Positions 9,116 through 17,516 of a DNA stretch of 45,219 bases are shown piece after piece. This DNA is from Yoonia sp. GTDB taxonomy: Bacteria; Pseudomonadota; Alphaproteobacteria; Rhodobacterales; Rhodobacteraceae. Below the pieces are notes generated by a model, which was given only the letters and a program-made list of their open reading frames with translations, was not told where the DNA came from and did not search any database. Position 1 is the stretch's first letter. The number at the start of each line of letters is the position of its first letter. The stretch is taken from assembly GCA_029250945.1 (NCBI GenBank), contig JAQXEG010000040.1, positions 1-45,219 of the forward strand, read 5' to 3'. A program made the position numbers and the translations under genes.

Positions 9116-9406
9116 ATGAGCGACGTCATCACGCATGCAGTAGCAGCATTGAACGAAAAAATGGGCGGCGAGGGCTTTGACGGCACCGCGAAATTCGTCA
9201 TCGAAGACGAAGGCGCGATCATCATTGACGAAAACGGCGCACGTGCAGGCGACGAAGACACCGACGTGTCCCTGACCGCAAGCGCGGAAACATTCCAAGC
9301 GATCCTTGAGGGTGAACAGAACCCAACAGCAGCCTTTATGACAGGCAAGCTGACAGTTGACGGCAACATGGGTTTGGCCATGAAGCTGTCCGGCGTTCTG
9401 TCCTAA
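9116..9406 (+). CDS. SCP2 sterol-carrier-like lipid-binding protein
   Basis: The 96-residue protein starts at the ATG at 9116 after an AAGGA ribosome site, beginning MSDVITHAVAALNEKMGG. It has the SCP2 fold signatures: FDGTAKFVIEDEGAIIIDEN for the first strands and FMTGKLTVDGNMGLAMKLSG for the C-terminal hydrophobic cavity. The family binds lipid acyl groups or acyl-CoA, and in bacteria single-domain members are of unknown physiological role. It is acidic and cytoplasmic, with no signal peptide. The lysophospholipase-like hydrolase begins 4 bases after its stop, so a joint role in membrane-lipid handling is a reasonable inference. Confidence 0.92.
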   Translation: MSDVITHAVAALNEKMGGEGFDGTAKFVIEDEGAIIIDENGARAGDEDTDVSLTASAETFQAILEGEQNPTAAFMTGKLTVDGNMGLAMKLSGVLS

Positions 9407-9409
9407 GCC

Positions 9410-10345
9410 ATGGAAAACGCACCCTTTTACACCGATATCGCCTTTGGCCCGGACGGCGGTTGCGCCCATTGGGTGACCACGTCCGACGGGCTGCACATCC
9501 GCGTCGCCCACTGGACTGATGACGGTGCAAAAGGGAGTGTTTTGCTCTTTCCGGGGCGGACAGAATACATCGAAAAATATGGTCCCGCCGCAGGTGAATT
9601 GCGCGCGCGGGGTTATGCAACGGTGGCAATCGACTGGCGCGGTCAGGGCATTTCCGACCGCATCAGCGATACCTACGCCATGGGTGATGTGGAAAAATTC
9701 ACGGACTATCAACACGATGTGACGGCGGCCGTTGACCACGCCCGCGCCCTTGGTCTGCCAGAACCGTTTTACCTTTTCGCACATTCCATGGGTGGTTGCA
9801 TTGGCTTGCGAGCGCTGATGAACGGGCTTCCCGTCAAGGCCGCGGCCTTCTCTGCGCCGATGTGGGGGATCACGATGCATCCGGCCACGCGCCCCTTTGC
9901 GTGGGGGCTGTCCGGCCTGTCGCGCGTGATCGGCATGGACCAGAAATTCGCCCCCGGCCAAGTCCCTGAGGGCTATGTGCTACGCGAAGCGTTTGCGCAA
10001 AACACGCTGACCAACGACCCCGAGATGTTCAAGATGCTGCAGACCCAGCTGACCGCACAGCCTGATCTGGTCCTTGGTGGCCCGTCGCTTCGCTGGCTTA
10101 ACGAATCGCTGCGCGAAATGCGCGCGCTTGCACAAATGCCATCTCCGGCGCTGCCGTGCTGCGCGTTCCTTGGCACCAACGAAACAATCGTTGACCCCGC
10201 CCGCATCCGGTCACGCATGGCCAATTGGACCGATGGTGCATTGCATATGCTGCAAGACGCCCAGCACGAGGTCATGCTAGAGCTGCCCGAGACGCGCACC
10301 CGCGTGTTTGATTTGGCAACCGAACTCTTTGATCAGCACGGGTAA
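9410..10345 (+). CDS. Alpha/beta hydrolase, lysophospholipase (PldB)-like
   Basis: The 311-residue protein has the monoglyceride-lipase/lysophospholipase pattern. VLLFPGRTEYIEKYG supplies the oxyanion region, DWRGQGISDR the conserved loop, and AHSMGG (about residues 124-129) the nucleophile elbow with the catalytic Ser. An acid around NETIVDPARI and the His in DAQHEVMLE would complete the triad. No signal peptide is visible, so it is likely cytoplasmic or peripheral. It probably hydrolyses an acyl ester of lysophospholipid or monoacylglycerol; the true substrate is not shown. It begins 4 bases after the SCP2 gene and is followed 18 bases later by the exonuclease gene, suggesting one transcript. 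Confidence 0.9.
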   Translation: MENAPFYTDIAFGPDGGCAHWVTTSDGLHIRVAHWTDDGAKGSVLLFPGRTEYIEKYGPAAGELRARGYATVAIDWRGQGISDRISDTYAMGDVEKFTDYQHDVTAAVDHARALGLPEPFYLFAHSMGGCIGLRALMNGLPVKAAAFSAPMWGITMHPATRPFAWGLSGLSRVIGMDQKFAPGQVPEGYVLREAFAQNTLTNDPEMFKMLQTQLTAQPDLVLGGPSLRWLNESLREMRALAQMPSPALPCCAFLGTNETIVDPARIRSRMANWTDGALHMLQDAQHEVMLELPETRTRVFDLATELFDQHG

Positions 10346-10363
10346 CGCCCTAGTTTAGCCTAC

Positions 10364-11356
10364 ATGGCTGACGTTCTGACATTTACCCCGCGCGGGATTT
10401 ATTGCCCTGCGGGTGATTTCTATATCGATCCGTGGGAGCCTGTGGATCGGGCGCTGATCACTCATGGCCACGCCGACCACGCCCGCGATGGCATGGGCGC
10501 TTATCTAGCGACCACCACGGCGGCGCCTGTGATGCGCCACCGGCTTGGCGATATTCGTTTAAATACAATCGACTACGGCGAGGTGCGCGAAATCGGTGAC
10601 GCGAGCGTGTCCTATCATCCGGCCGGTCATGTCCCCGGTTCGGCACAGATCAGGGTGGAAGTTGACGGGCAGGTTTGGGTCGCCTCAGGTGATTACAAAA
10701 CCGTCGATGACGGCCTGTCGGAGCCGTTTGAACCCGTCAAATGCCACGCCTTCATCACCGAGACGACCTTTGGGTTGCCGATATTTCGCTGGACGCCGCA
10801 GGACATCCTCGCCGATCAGATCAACACATGGTGGGCCGCGAATGCCGCCAACGGGCGATACTCCATCCTATCCGCTTATGCGTTGGGCAAGGCGCAGCGG
10901 TTAATGCGCGCGGTGAATGCAGACATCGGTCCGATCCTGACCCATGGCGCAATTGAGAACACAAATGCGATCTTGCGCGCTCAAGGGTTCACACTCCCCG
11001 ACACCATTCGGGTGACCGGCGATGTGAACCTCAAGGACTACCCCGGCGCGCTTGTCCTCGCTACGCCATCGGCGATTGCAGGCACATGGGCGCGGCAGTT
11101 TGGTCAAGCGGGAACAGGGTTTGCAAGCGGATGGATGACCTTGCGCGGCGTGCGCAGACGGCGTGGATTGGAACGCGGTTTTGTTATGTCCGACCACGCA
11201 GACTGGGCCGGTTTGAACAGTGCCATTGGCGCGACGGGGGCTGAAAAAGTCTTTGTAACCCACGGATATACAAGCCAATTTCAAAAATGGTTGATCAGTC
11301 AAGGCTATGACGCCCATGTGGTTTCAACCGAATACGGCGCAGAGGATGACACATGA
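10364..11356 (+). CDS. Ligase-associated DNA-damage-response exonuclease (metallo-beta-lactamase fold)
   Basis: The 330-residue protein carries the metallo-beta-lactamase signature HGHADH (about residues 34-39), then HPAGHVPGSAQI, SGDYK, and the C-terminal beta-CASP-like SDHADW and VTHGYTSQF. It belongs to the annotated family that accompanies ATP-dependent DNA ligases in bacterial damage-response clusters. It is expected to be a DNA exonuclease of the SNM1 type. Its stop overlaps the ATG of the ligase by 4 bases (ATGA), so the two proteins are made together. A general RNase-type enzyme of the same fold is excluded mainly by this coupling. Confidence 0.92.
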   Translation: MADVLTFTPRGIYCPAGDFYIDPWEPVDRALITHGHADHARDGMGAYLATTTAAPVMRHRLGDIRLNTIDYGEVREIGDASVSYHPAGHVPGSAQIRVEVDGQVWVASGDYKTVDDGLSEPFEPVKCHAFITETTFGLPIFRWTPQDILADQINTWWAANAANGRYSILSAYALGKAQRLMRAVNADIGPILTHGAIENTNAILRAQGFTLPDTIRVTGDVNLKDYPGALVLATPSAIAGTWARQFGQAGTGFASGWMTLRGVRRRRGLERGFVMSDHADWAGLNSAIGATGAEKVFVTHGYTSQFQKWLISQGYDAHVVSTEYGAEDDT

Positions 11357-12942
11357 AATCCTTTGCCGCCCTCTATGCCCGTGTTGATGAAACCACGCGC
11401 ACCTCGCTCAAGGTTGCAGCACTTGTTGACTATTTTCGCACGGCGTCGGATGATGACAAGCTGTGGACGATCGCCCTGTTCACAGGGCGGCGGCCAAAGC
11501 GCACAATCACCGCAGGCAAGCTGCGCGAATGGGCCAGTGAAATAGTACAAATCGAACCTTGGCTGTTTGAGGAAAGCTATAGCATCGTCGGCGATCTGGC
11601 CGAAACGATCAGTCTTGTGCTGCCAGACCCCAGCCAGCATCAGAATCAAAGCCTGACCCATTGGATTACTTACATTAAATCGCTTTCAACGCTGGATGAT
11701 GAGGGCCGCAAGGCCGGTATCCTCGCCGCTTGGGACAGCCTGCCGGATATGCAGCGGTTTTTGTTTACCAAATTGTTAACGGGCGGTTTTCGGGTCGGGG
11801 TCAGCGCGAAACTGATCACCAAGGCGCTCGCGCAAGCGACAGATCAGGACGCGGGGGTTCTGACCCACAAATTGATGGGCGGCTGGACGCCGGAAACCAC
11901 CACATTCGCGGATCTTGTGCTGACGAATGACCCCACGGCTGACCTATCGAAACCCTATCCCTTCTACCTTGCTTATGGTGTCGACGTCGTCGACGACCTT
12001 GGCCCGCCCGCTGATTGGAACGCGGAGCGCAAGTGGGACGGCATCCGCGGCCAATTCATTTTGCGCGGCGGCGAACACCACGTCTGGTCGCGGGGGGAGG
12101 ATCTGATGACGGATCGTTTTCCCGAACTGGCGCAGCTGCGCGACTATCTGCCCGACGGCACCGTGATCGACGGAGAGGTGCTTTGTTTCGCAAGCGAAAC
12201 ACCGCTGTCCTTCAATGCACTGCAAAAGCGGATTGGCCGCCAAACGGTTCCCAAAAAACTGCTGACCGAGGCGCCCGTAATCTTAATGGCATATGACATT
12301 TTGGAACATCAGGGGCGCGATATCCGCGATCAACCCCTGCGCGAAAGGCGTGAGATTCTAAGGGGTTTATTGTCTGATATCTCAACGGACGCCCCCATCA
12401 GGCTTTCGCAATCTGTCACATTTTCAACTTGGGATGATTTGCGCCATGAACGGTCCCGCAGTCGGGAATTGAACGCCGAGGGGCTAATGCTCAAGCGGCA
12501 CGACAGCCCCTATCTGGCGGGGCGTAAGCGTGGCGATTGGTGGAAGTGGAAGGTTGATCCGCTGACAATTGACGCGGTCATGATCTATGCCCAATCGGGG
12601 TCGGGCCGCCGCGCCAATCTGTTCACCGACTACACGTTTGCGGTCTGGAACGGGAACGAGCTGACCCCGTTTACCAAAGCCTATTCCGGCCTGACGGATG
12701 CCGAATTTCGCGAGATTACCGCGTGGGTCCGCAAGAATACGTTGCAAAAATTCGGCCCCGTCAGGCAGGTGCCGCCAGAACATGTGTTCGAGATCGCGTT
12801 TGAAGGGATCCAAGCCAGCCCCCGCCATAAATCAGGTGTCGCCTTGCGGTTTCCGCGCATGCTACGCTGGCGGCAGGATAAACCTGTGTCAGAGGCGAAT
12901 ACGCTCGATGACCTGAACGAAATGCTAAAAACCTATGGCTAA
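11353..12942 (+). CDS. ATP-dependent DNA ligase, cisplatin-damage-response type
   Basis: The 529-residue protein has an N-terminal DNA-binding helical domain (residues 1-200), then the adenylation core with motif I ERKWDGIRGQ. The nucleophilic lysine is Lys227. Further nucleotidyltransferase motifs are WSRGEDLMTDRFPEL (III), DGEVLCF (IIIa), EGLMLKR (IV) and DWWKWK (V), followed by the OB-fold domain ending GVALRFPRMLRW. It seals nicks using ATP, as an accessory to the essential NAD-dependent LigA. Similar ligases are annotated as cisplatin-damage-response enzymes. It is coupled to the exonuclease upstream and overlaps the amidohydrolase start by 8 bases downstream. The Lhr-type helicase that often follows is not here. 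Confidence 0.95.
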   Translation: MKSFAALYARVDETTRTSLKVAALVDYFRTASDDDKLWTIALFTGRRPKRTITAGKLREWASEIVQIEPWLFEESYSIVGDLAETISLVLPDPSQHQNQSLTHWITYIKSLSTLDDEGRKAGILAAWDSLPDMQRFLFTKLLTGGFRVGVSAKLITKALAQATDQDAGVLTHKLMGGWTPETTTFADLVLTNDPTADLSKPYPFYLAYGVDVVDDLGPPADWNAERKWDGIRGQFILRGGEHHVWSRGEDLMTDRFPELAQLRDYLPDGTVIDGEVLCFASETPLSFNALQKRIGRQTVPKKLLTEAPVILMAYDILEHQGRDIRDQPLRERREILRGLLSDISTDAPIRLSQSVTFSTWDDLRHERSRSRELNAEGLMLKRHDSPYLAGRKRGDWWKWKVDPLTIDAVMIYAQSGSGRRANLFTDYTFAVWNGNELTPFTKAYSGLTDAEFREITAWVRKNTLQKFGPVRQVPPEHVFEIAFEGIQASPRHKSGVALRFPRMLRWRQDKPVSEANTLDDLNEMLKTYG

Positions 12943-13804
12943 ACCCATCAGCCCGCTGCCCCCCGCGCCAGCCCCCACATCGCATCCTGCCCAGGCGGGT
13001 GCGTGTGACACGCACGCCCACCTGCTTGCCGCGCCAGAAGAGGCCCCGTTATTCGATGGCCGGACCGAGGACACAGCGACCACATATGCCGATTACCTGA
13101 CCCGTTATCGTGCTCATCTGGCCAATCTTGGCTGCACCCGTGGCGTCATCGTACATTCCATTTTCTATGGCACTGATAATACGATCACCGCGCGTGCAGT
13201 CGCCGACATGGGCGACGGGTTCAAAGGGATCGGCCTGTTGCCTGATGGCGCACAAGAGTCTGATTTTGATGCCTTTTCTGATTGGAACATGAAGGGTGTG
13301 CGGCTGAATTACGTCCACGGCGGCGTGCTAACGTGGGATGGCGCGCGGGCGATGGCACCCGCACTGGCCGACCGCGATATGCACATCCAGATGTTGATGA
13401 ATGCAGACAAACATATGGCCGACCTTGCACCTGATATTACGGCCCTGCCTGTGCCGGTGGTGTTTGATCATATCGGCTGGCCGGACCTATTCCGCGGCGC
13501 AACTGACCCCGGTTTTCAGACGCTTTGCAATGCGATGAAAGATGGGGATGCCTATGTGAAATTGTCTGGCCTCTACCGACTGTGCGACGCGCCATATGAC
13601 GCCGTTGATGACATTGTCGCGGCCCTTGTCGCCGCCAACCCAGAGCGGTGTTTGTGGGGGGCTGATTGGCCGCACATCATGTTGAACGGTGCGCAAATGC
13701 CCCAAGCCGCAACTCTTTGGGATGCGTTTCACCGCGTGGTCACAGACGATGCCACCCGCGCCCGCATTCTTGTCGAAAATCCAGCGACGCTTTACGGGTT
13801 CTAA
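12935..13804 (+). CDS. Amidohydrolase family 2 protein, PDC-hydrolase-like
   Basis: The 289-residue protein has the metal-dependent TIM-barrel hydrolase pattern: DTHAHLL near residue 28 (first metal-binding strand), a VFDHIGWPD strand and WGADWPH near residue 240. This is closest to the 2-pyrone-4,6-dicarboxylate hydrolase/LigI branch, which often needs little or no metal. The reaction here is unknown; lactone hydrolysis is the best family-level guess. It begins inside the 3' end of the ligase gene, yet nothing in the sequence suggests a DNA role. The proline-rich residues 5-20 are unusual, so the true start could be later, though no better ATG is obvious before the metal motif. Confidence 0.85.
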   Translation: MAKPISPLPPAPAPTSHPAQAGACDTHAHLLAAPEEAPLFDGRTEDTATTYADYLTRYRAHLANLGCTRGVIVHSIFYGTDNTITARAVADMGDGFKGIGLLPDGAQESDFDAFSDWNMKGVRLNYVHGGVLTWDGARAMAPALADRDMHIQMLMNADKHMADLAPDITALPVPVVFDHIGWPDLFRGATDPGFQTLCNAMKDGDAYVKLSGLYRLCDAPYDAVDDIVAALVAANPERCLWGADWPHIMLNGAQMPQAATLWDAFHRVVTDDATRARILVENPATLYGF

Positions 13805-13858
13805 ACCGGTCCAAGCGCACCTATATCTAAGTTAAATCAATGAGTAAGGTCACAGCCC

Positions 13859-15676
13859 ATGCGTATGCCATCCCCCGTTTTTGATGCCTCTTCACTCGGA
13901 GGGGAACCATTTGGCAACCTGCCCGAATGGAACCTGACGGACCTGTACCCGAGCGAGGACAGCCCAGAGCTGGCGCGCGATATGGAATGGCTCGAAACGG
14001 CCTGTGCCGAATTTGCCAATGACTATGAAGGCAAGCTGGCCGGATTGGACGCAGATGGCCTATTGGCCGCGGTGCAGCGGTACGAACAGATCGACGTGAT
14101 CGCGGGGCGTATCATGTCATTCGCGGGTCTGCGGTATTACCAGATCACAACCGACAGCGACCGCGCCAAATTCATGGCCGACGCGCAGGACAAGATCACC
14201 GCTTATACCACCCCGCTTGTCTTCTACGGACTGGAATTCAACCGTCTGGACGACGACCATTTGGCCGCGATGTTGGACGCGAACGCAGACCTTGCCCGCT
14301 ATAAACCCGTGTTCGACCGGATGCGCGCAATGAAACCGCATCAACTGTCGGATGAGCTGGAAAAATTCCTGCACGATCAGTCAACTGTTGGGTCCGCTGC
14401 GTGGAACCGCCTGTTCGATGAAACCATGGCCGGGCTGGAGATTGAGGTGGATGGCGAAACCCTGAACCTAGAGGCGACCCTGAACCTGATGACCGAACAG
14501 GACCGGTCCAAGCGCGAGGCCGCGACGCATGCGCTGGCCGACGTGTTCCAAGACAACATCAAAATCTTTGCCCGCGTGCACAACACGCTCGCCAAGGAAA
14601 AAGAGATCGAAGATCGCTGGCGCAAAATGCCATCCCCGCAAGCGGGTCGTCACCTGTCCAACCATGTTGAGGCAGAGGTAGTCGAAGCGTTGCGCAACGC
14701 TGTTGTCGCCGCCTATCCGCGTCTGTCGCACCGCTATTACGCGTTGAAAGCCAAATGGTTAGGTCTTGAGCGCATGGAAACATGGGACCGCAACGCGCCG
14801 CTGCCAATGGAAAACACGCGCACCGTGGATTGGGCCGAGGCCGAGAAAACCGTCATGGACGCCTATGCCGATTTTGACCCCAAAATGGCCGAGATCGCCA
14901 AGCCGTTCTTCACCGATGGTTGGATCGACGCGGGCGTAAAACCAGGCAAGGCGCCCGGTGCCTTTGCGCATCCGACCGTCACAACCGTGCATCCCTATGT
15001 GATGCTCAACTATCTGGGCAAGCCGCGTGATGTCATGACCTTGGCGCATGAATTGGGCCACGGCGTGCATCAGGTTTTGGCTGCAGAACAAGGCGAATTG
15101 CTGTCGTCCACCCCGCTCACACTGGCGGAAACGGCGTCTGTTTTTGGTGAGATGCTGACCTTCCGCAAACTGCTTGACGGGGCCAAGACCAAGGAAGAAC
15201 GCAAGGTTCTATTGGCTGGTAAGGTCGAGGATATGATCAACACAGTCGTGCGCCAGATTGCGTTCTACGACTTTGAATGCAAACTTCACGCCGCCCGCGC
15301 CCAAGGTGAATTGACACCTGATGACATAAACGCGCTGTGGATGTCCGTGCAGGCCGAAAGCCTAGGCGAGGTGTTCGATTTCACCCCCGGCTACGCAACA
15401 TTTTGGGCCTATATCCCGCACTTCGTGCATTCGCCATTCTACGTCTACGCCTATGCATTCGGCGACGGTCTGGTGAACGCGCTTTACGCCGTTTACGAGG
15501 AAGGCGACCCCGATTTCAAAGAGAAATACTTTGACATGCTGCGCGCCGGCGGGTCCAAGCACCATTCCGAATTGCTGGCCCCCTTCGGTCTTGACGCGTC
15601 TGATCCAAAATTCTGGGACAAGGGCCTGTCGATGATCGAAGGCATGATCGACGAATTGGAAGCGATGGAGGGGTGA
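13859..15676 (+). CDS. pepF: M3 family oligoendopeptidase F
   Basis: The 605-residue protein begins near LPEWNLTDLYPSEDSPEL and contains the zinc motif HELGH at residues 397-401 with the family continuation HGVHQ. Further C-terminal signatures are TLAETASVFGE, which supplies the third zinc ligand Glu, and AYAFGDGLVNALY. It is a cytosolic zinc metallopeptidase that cleaves short peptides (about 7-17 residues), turning over products of larger proteases and signal peptides. Two candidate ATGs exist at 13859 and 13865; an AAGG element precedes both. Its TGA overlaps the GTG start of the acetyltransferase (GTGA), so the two are translationally coupled. Confidence 0.94.
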   Translation: MRMPSPVFDASSLGGEPFGNLPEWNLTDLYPSEDSPELARDMEWLETACAEFANDYEGKLAGLDADGLLAAVQRYEQIDVIAGRIMSFAGLRYYQITTDSDRAKFMADAQDKITAYTTPLVFYGLEFNRLDDDHLAAMLDANADLARYKPVFDRMRAMKPHQLSDELEKFLHDQSTVGSAAWNRLFDETMAGLEIEVDGETLNLEATLNLMTEQDRSKREAATHALADVFQDNIKIFARVHNTLAKEKEIEDRWRKMPSPQAGRHLSNHVEAEVVEALRNAVVAAYPRLSHRYYALKAKWLGLERMETWDRNAPLPMENTRTVDWAEAEKTVMDAYADFDPKMAEIAKPFFTDGWIDAGVKPGKAPGAFAHPTVTTVHPYVMLNYLGKPRDVMTLAHELGHGVHQVLAAEQGELLSSTPLTLAETASVFGEMLTFRKLLDGAKTKEERKVLLAGKVEDMINTVVRQIAFYDFECKLHAARAQGELTPDDINALWMSVQAESLGEVFDFTPGYATFWAYIPHFVHSPFYVYAYAFGDGLVNALYAVYEEGDPDFKEKYFDMLRAGGSKHHSELLAPFGLDASDPKFWDKGLSMIEGMIDELEAMEG

Positions 15677-16143
15677 TCACCCTCGCGCCTTACGACATTG
15701 CGCACCGCGACGCCCTTTTGGCGGTTGCGGTGCGTGACGATCAGGTTGTGTTTTCCGGCCAACCCCATGAGGTAATCGACCTGAACCTGCCGCAGCTCGA
15801 TATGCATGTGATCTTTGAAAACGGGACGCCAGTGGGCATGTTCCGCATCGACCGTGCCTATCACACGCATCATATCTTTGCCGAAGAGGTGAGCGTCGGC
15901 CTGCGCACGTTTCTGATTGATCAAAATGCACAGGGTCGCGGGATCGCTAAGGCGGTTTGCACCCAGCTGCGCGGCTACCTTCGCCCGCTATATCCGGCCA
16001 AGGCTAGCGTGTTCCTGACGGTCAATCTGCGCAATCCAGCGGCCAAAGCGGTGTACGTACACGGCGGTTTTAAAGACACTGGTGCACAGTTGATGAAGGG
16101 GCTTGCAGGCCCTCAGAACATCCTGAAACTGACGTTAGTCTAG
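15673..16143 (+). CDS. GNAT family N-acetyltransferase
   Basis: The 156-residue protein starts at a GTG (15673) that overlaps the pepF stop. It shows the GNAT fold with the acetyl-CoA-binding motif A (VGLRTFLIDQNAQGRGIAKA), in which QGRGIA is the pyrophosphate loop. The following NLRNPAAKAVYVHGGF is motif B. The acceptor substrate is unknown. Coupling to an oligopeptidase hints at acetylation of peptides or amino acids, but that is inference only. It converges on the small membrane gene at 16135-16398, overlapping it by 9 bases. Confidence 0.88.
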   Translation: MITLAPYDIAHRDALLAVAVRDDQVVFSGQPHEVIDLNLPQLDMHVIFENGTPVGMFRIDRAYHTHHIFAEEVSVGLRTFLIDQNAQGRGIAKAVCTQLRGYLRPLYPAKASVFLTVNLRNPAAKAVYVHGGFKDTGAQLMKGLAGPQNILKLTLV

Positions 16144-16398
16144 CTCTGTCCACGGCCACGGTTTGACCTCGGACGCGGCGGTTTGATACCGCACGGCCTT
16201 GGCCATCCAAACGCCCATGGTTGTCCCGAATTCGGATAACTGTTCATTCGGCACGCGCTTGTTGAACACCATGATCACGAACTGCAAAATCGACAACACC
16301 CATAGGATCGTCTGGGTAAAGCTAAGCAAGATGCCGATGATGATCATATTGATCAACCGCATCCAAAGGCTGTCATAGTCGGTTTCGTGATCGTTCAT
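16135..16398 (-). CDS. DUF4389-type small membrane protein
   Basis: The 87-residue protein starts at 16398 (MNDHETDYDSLWMRLINM). Its ATG overlaps the TGA of the upstream oxidoreductase, which settles the start against a longer upstream frame. One long hydrophobic stretch at about residues 16-45 (MIIIGILLSFTQTILWVLSI followed by LQFVIMVF) makes one or two membrane passes. NKRVPNEQLSEFG follows on the cytoplasmic or periplasmic side. This is the pattern of DUF4389 proteins of proteobacteria, whose function is not known. Confidence 0.78.
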   Translation of the reverse strand: MNDHETDYDSLWMRLINMIIIGILLSFTQTILWVLSILQFVIMVFNKRVPNEQLSEFGTTMGVWMAKAVRYQTAASEVKPWPWTELD

Positions 16399-17360
16399 CG
16401 CTTTTGTCCTGCGGCAAATACCATATCCATCATCCCTTGTGTGCCACGAGAGAACGACAGCGGGCAAGGGTAAGCTGCGCCTGTGGTCGCAGTTGCTTGG
16501 AAATTTTCAACCTGTAGCACGTATTGATTCACGGCAGGCCACCGTTCCGTCACAACCCGCTGACCATCATTTTCAAGGATCAGTTCAGCTGTGTCATGCA
16601 CATTTGCATTGAACGGACAGGTCAGCGTCAGAAATCCGGTATCCCCATGAAACGTGATCGACTGGCGTGGATGCATGCGGATCGACACCAGCGCCCCATA
16701 GGTAAAGTCCGGGAAATCCGCTGCAACATGGGCAAACACGTCCACATCGTTTTCAAACTGTAGGTCGGCATAGGTGATCCGCGATGGTTCCGCACCACTG
16801 ACAAATCGTGCTGCACCAAAGGCATAGACCCCGATGTCGCGCAAACCGCCACCACCCGTTTCAGGTCGGTTACGAATGTCGCCAATCGCCTCTGCATTGT
16901 TGAAGCTGAACACCGTATCAACATGACGTAGCGCCCCGATCGCCCCGCCTTGCACCAATGCGCGCGCCCGAAGAAACTGTGGATGATGCACAATCATATA
17001 TGCCTCGGCACAGTGCTTACCGGCTGCAAGTGCCGCTTCCTCTATCTGGTCAAATTCATCCGCCTGCAAGGTAATCGGCTTTTCGCACAAAACATGCTTG
17101 CCCGCCGCCAATGCCTTTAACGTCCATGGTACATGCAGGTGATTGGGCAACGGAATATAAATCGCGTCAATCGCAGGATCCGCCAATAGGGCATCGTAAT
17201 CTGCATAGACCTGCAAATCAGGTGCAATCGCCTCAAACGGGGCTGCCTTCGCGGGATCCGACGTCGCAAGACCAGCCAGCCGCGCCCCCGCCGCCGCATG
17301 GATCGCTGGTGCCATATGTTTGGCCGCAAAGCGCGACGCGCCTAAAATTCCCCACCGCAT
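16395..17360 (-). CDS. Gfo/Idh/MocA family NAD(P)-dependent oxidoreductase
   Basis: The 321-residue protein starts at 17360 after a GGGGAGAA ribosome site, beginning MRWGILGASRFAAKHMAPAI. This is the Rossmann dinucleotide-binding element. The family's catalytic EKP tripeptide appears in GKHVLCEKPITL near residue 90, and GGGGLRDIGVYA is the conserved substrate-domain helix near residue 175. Members oxidise or reduce sugars, inositols and related cyclic compounds. No transporter or sugar catabolic gene is nearby to name the substrate. The downstream membrane gene overlaps by 4 bases. Downstream of both, on the other strand, the pepF-GNAT unit converges. Confidence 0.9.
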   Translation of the reverse strand: MRWGILGASRFAAKHMAPAIHAAAGARLAGLATSDPAKAAPFEAIAPDLQVYADYDALLADPAIDAIYIPLPNHLHVPWTLKALAAGKHVLCEKPITLQADEFDQIEEAALAAGKHCAEAYMIVHHPQFLRARALVQGGAIGALRHVDTVFSFNNAEAIGDIRNRPETGGGGLRDIGVYAFGAARFVSGAEPSRITYADLQFENDVDVFAHVAADFPDFTYGALVSIRMHPRQSITFHGDTGFLTLTCPFNANVHDTAELILENDGQRVVTERWPAVNQYVLQVENFQATATTGAAYPCPLSFSRGTQGMMDMVFAAGQKR

Positions 17361-17421
17361 AATATTCTCCCCTTTTGCCACGCACGTTAGCGCAAACAAT
17401 CCTGACGGCCCAGCCTTCCTC

Positions 17422-17458
17422 TTGCCTAAAATACCTCCGCCGGAGGCATTGGGTTTTC
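17422..17458. repeat. Dispersed intergenic hairpin repeat, copy 2
   Basis: It shares TTGCC(A/T)AAAAT, the inverted repeat core CCTCCGCCGGAGGC and the ending GGGTTTTC with the copy at 4257-4293, with only a few substitutions. It lies between the Gfo/Idh gene and the rpoH terminator, again in non-coding DNA. Confidence 0.7.
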
Positions 17459-17474
17459 AAACCCAACAAAAAAG

Positions 17475-17499
17475 GCCCCGACGTTGTGCGGGGCTTTTT
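17475..17499 (-). terminator. Rho-independent terminator for rpoH
   Basis: GCCCCG at 17475-17480 pairs with CGGGGC at 17489-17494 around an 8-base loop. On the minus strand the stem is followed by CTTTTTT, and on the plus strand by TTTTT, so it can act in both directions. It lies 18 bases after the rpoH stop. Confidence 0.88.
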
Positions 17500-17516
17500 C
17501 CAAATATCTTAACGAC

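Noticed and set aside
8491-9381. A 296-residue version of the TPR protein
   Set aside because: The first 112 residues lie opposite the SCP2 gene, and a clear signal peptide begins at 9045.
9116-16143. The plus-strand run as a new defence island (exonuclease, ligase, peptidase, acetyltransferase)
   Set aside because: Each gene belongs to a widespread chromosomal family, spacing is mixed, and there is no sensor, nucleotide cyclase or toxin-type gene among them.
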